DNA from: Treponema sp.
GTDB lineage: Bacteria; Spirochaetota; Spirochaetia; Treponematales; Breznakiellaceae
Assembly (NCBI GenBank): GCA_031257715.1
Contig: JAIROE010000126.1
Location: 1-6,753, forward strand
Direction of reading: 5' to 3'
Length of the DNA: 6,753 bases
Each line of letters begins with the position of its first letter. The first letter of the stretch is position 1. Both the position numbers and the translations under genes were made by a program. Shown here one piece after another: positions 6,532 to 6,753 of this stretch. The notes beneath the pieces were generated by a model. That model was given only the letters and a program-made list of their open reading frames with translations. It made no database searches and had not been told where the DNA came from.

Positions 6532-6753
6532 TTAGGGCCCGGTCCGCACAGCCTTCACATGCCTGGAAAAAACCGCCGCATCCCCGGCGGAAAACTGCCC
6601 GGAGCCCCGCCGCCGCCGCGCCGCGCCCCCGGCCCGCGGGGAACCCCGCGGCAATCCCGAAGAACGGGACTTCCCCGTCACTTTCATCAGAGGGCGCACC
6701 GGCCGGCCGGGGGGATACGCCCCGCCCGGAAACCGCCTGACCTCCGCGAAGCC
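6532..6753 (-). CDS. Possible 3' end of a gene entering from the right edge
   Basis: A minus-strand frame is open from the window edge to a TAA at 6532-6534, 73 codons with mostly G or C in third position over its first part. Its first residues, GFAEVRRFPGG, have the flavour of a C-terminal strand of a SAM-dependent methyltransferase, but this is far too short to assign. The second half is low-complexity Arg and Gly. A hairpin with a T run (6567-6590) lies inside this frame, which argues that translation ends earlier. A second frame from the edge stops at 6687-6689 after 21 codons and would leave the hairpin properly downstream. I cannot choose between these two frames, or rule out that neither is coding. 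Confidence 0.22.
   Translation of the reverse strand, partial: GFAEVRRFPGGAYPPGRPVRPLMKVTGKSRSSGLPRGSPRAGGAARRRRGSGQFSAGDAAVFSRHVKAVRTGP
6567..6590 (-). terminator. Terminator-like hairpin with a T run
   Basis: On the minus strand CCGCCG (6590-6585), a 6-base loop and CGGCGG (6578-6573) form a 6-bp all-GC stem followed directly by six T (6572-6567), the form of an intrinsic terminator. No T run follows on the plus strand, so it would act on minus-strand transcripts only. It would separate a gene to the right of the window from the membrane-protein gene. The stem is short, and in a GC-rich region such pairs can arise by chance. Confidence 0.5.
6634..6651. repeat. Perfect GC palindrome
   Basis: CCGCGGGG and CCCCGCGG are exact 8-bp inverted arms separated by AA. 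The structure lies 43 bases from the T-run hairpin on its upstream side in the minus-strand sense. It may be part of a structured transcript end, or chance in a very GC-rich stretch. Confidence 0.45.

Noticed and set aside
4934..6535. A 533-codon open frame on the plus strand
   Set aside because: It lies opposite galK and the membrane-protein gene, both of which have clear family motifs or a coherent hydrophobic pattern. Its product is a Pro/Arg/Lys/Gln-rich string without domains, as expected when GC-rich codons are read on the opposite strand.
1..6753. CRISPR array, transposon, prophage, toxin-antitoxin or defence system
   Set aside because: No regularly spaced direct repeats with unique spacers, transposase or integrase motifs, terminal inverted repeats or toxin-like small gene pairs were seen.

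Overview
The window looks like a GC-rich bacterial chromosome segment with an ordinary, densely packed operon. All convincing genes lie on the minus strand and read right to left. I suspect a spirochaete of the Treponema group, because the window combines a bacteriohemerythrin, an exported TPR/NHL protein, SurE and a divergent galactokinase with tightly overlapping genes. This is an impression from gene content, not a proven placement. No mobile element, CRISPR array, tRNA or rRNA is visible.

Layout in the direction of transcription. The right edge (about 6753-6146) is very GC-rich. It may hold the 3' end of an upstream gene. It also contains a hairpin followed by six T on the minus strand (6567-6590) and no convincing complete gene. 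Next comes a 201-residue integral membrane protein of unknown function (6145-5540). A 117-bp AT-rich gap follows (5423-5539, about 36% GC by hand count). It carries a good sigma-70-like promoter and starts the main operon. The operon genes are a galactokinase-family GHMP kinase (5422-4223), the nucleotidase SurE (4206-3424), a TPR protein (3424-2747), an exported TPR + NHL-propeller + VWA-like protein (2750-666) and a bacteriohemerythrin (628-215). The three middle genes are joined by stop/start overlaps of 1 and 4 bases, and the other gaps are 16 and 37 bases. The left end (1-214) is non-coding and holds a 63-bp tandem repeat whose core forms a strong hairpin.

How the genes may work together: GalK and SurE are cytosolic small-molecule enzymes (sugar phosphorylation and nucleotide dephosphorylation). 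The TPR protein has no visible signal peptide, while the following TPR/NHL/VWA protein does, so this pair may scaffold something across or outside the inner membrane. The hemerythrin probably binds O2, as expected for oxygen handling in an anaerobe or microaerophile. A single shared pathway is not evident.

I found no clear new biological system. The points most worth checking are the paired hairpin repeats at the left end, the VWA-like domain that has lost its metal site, and the altered sugar-binding motif in the galactokinase.
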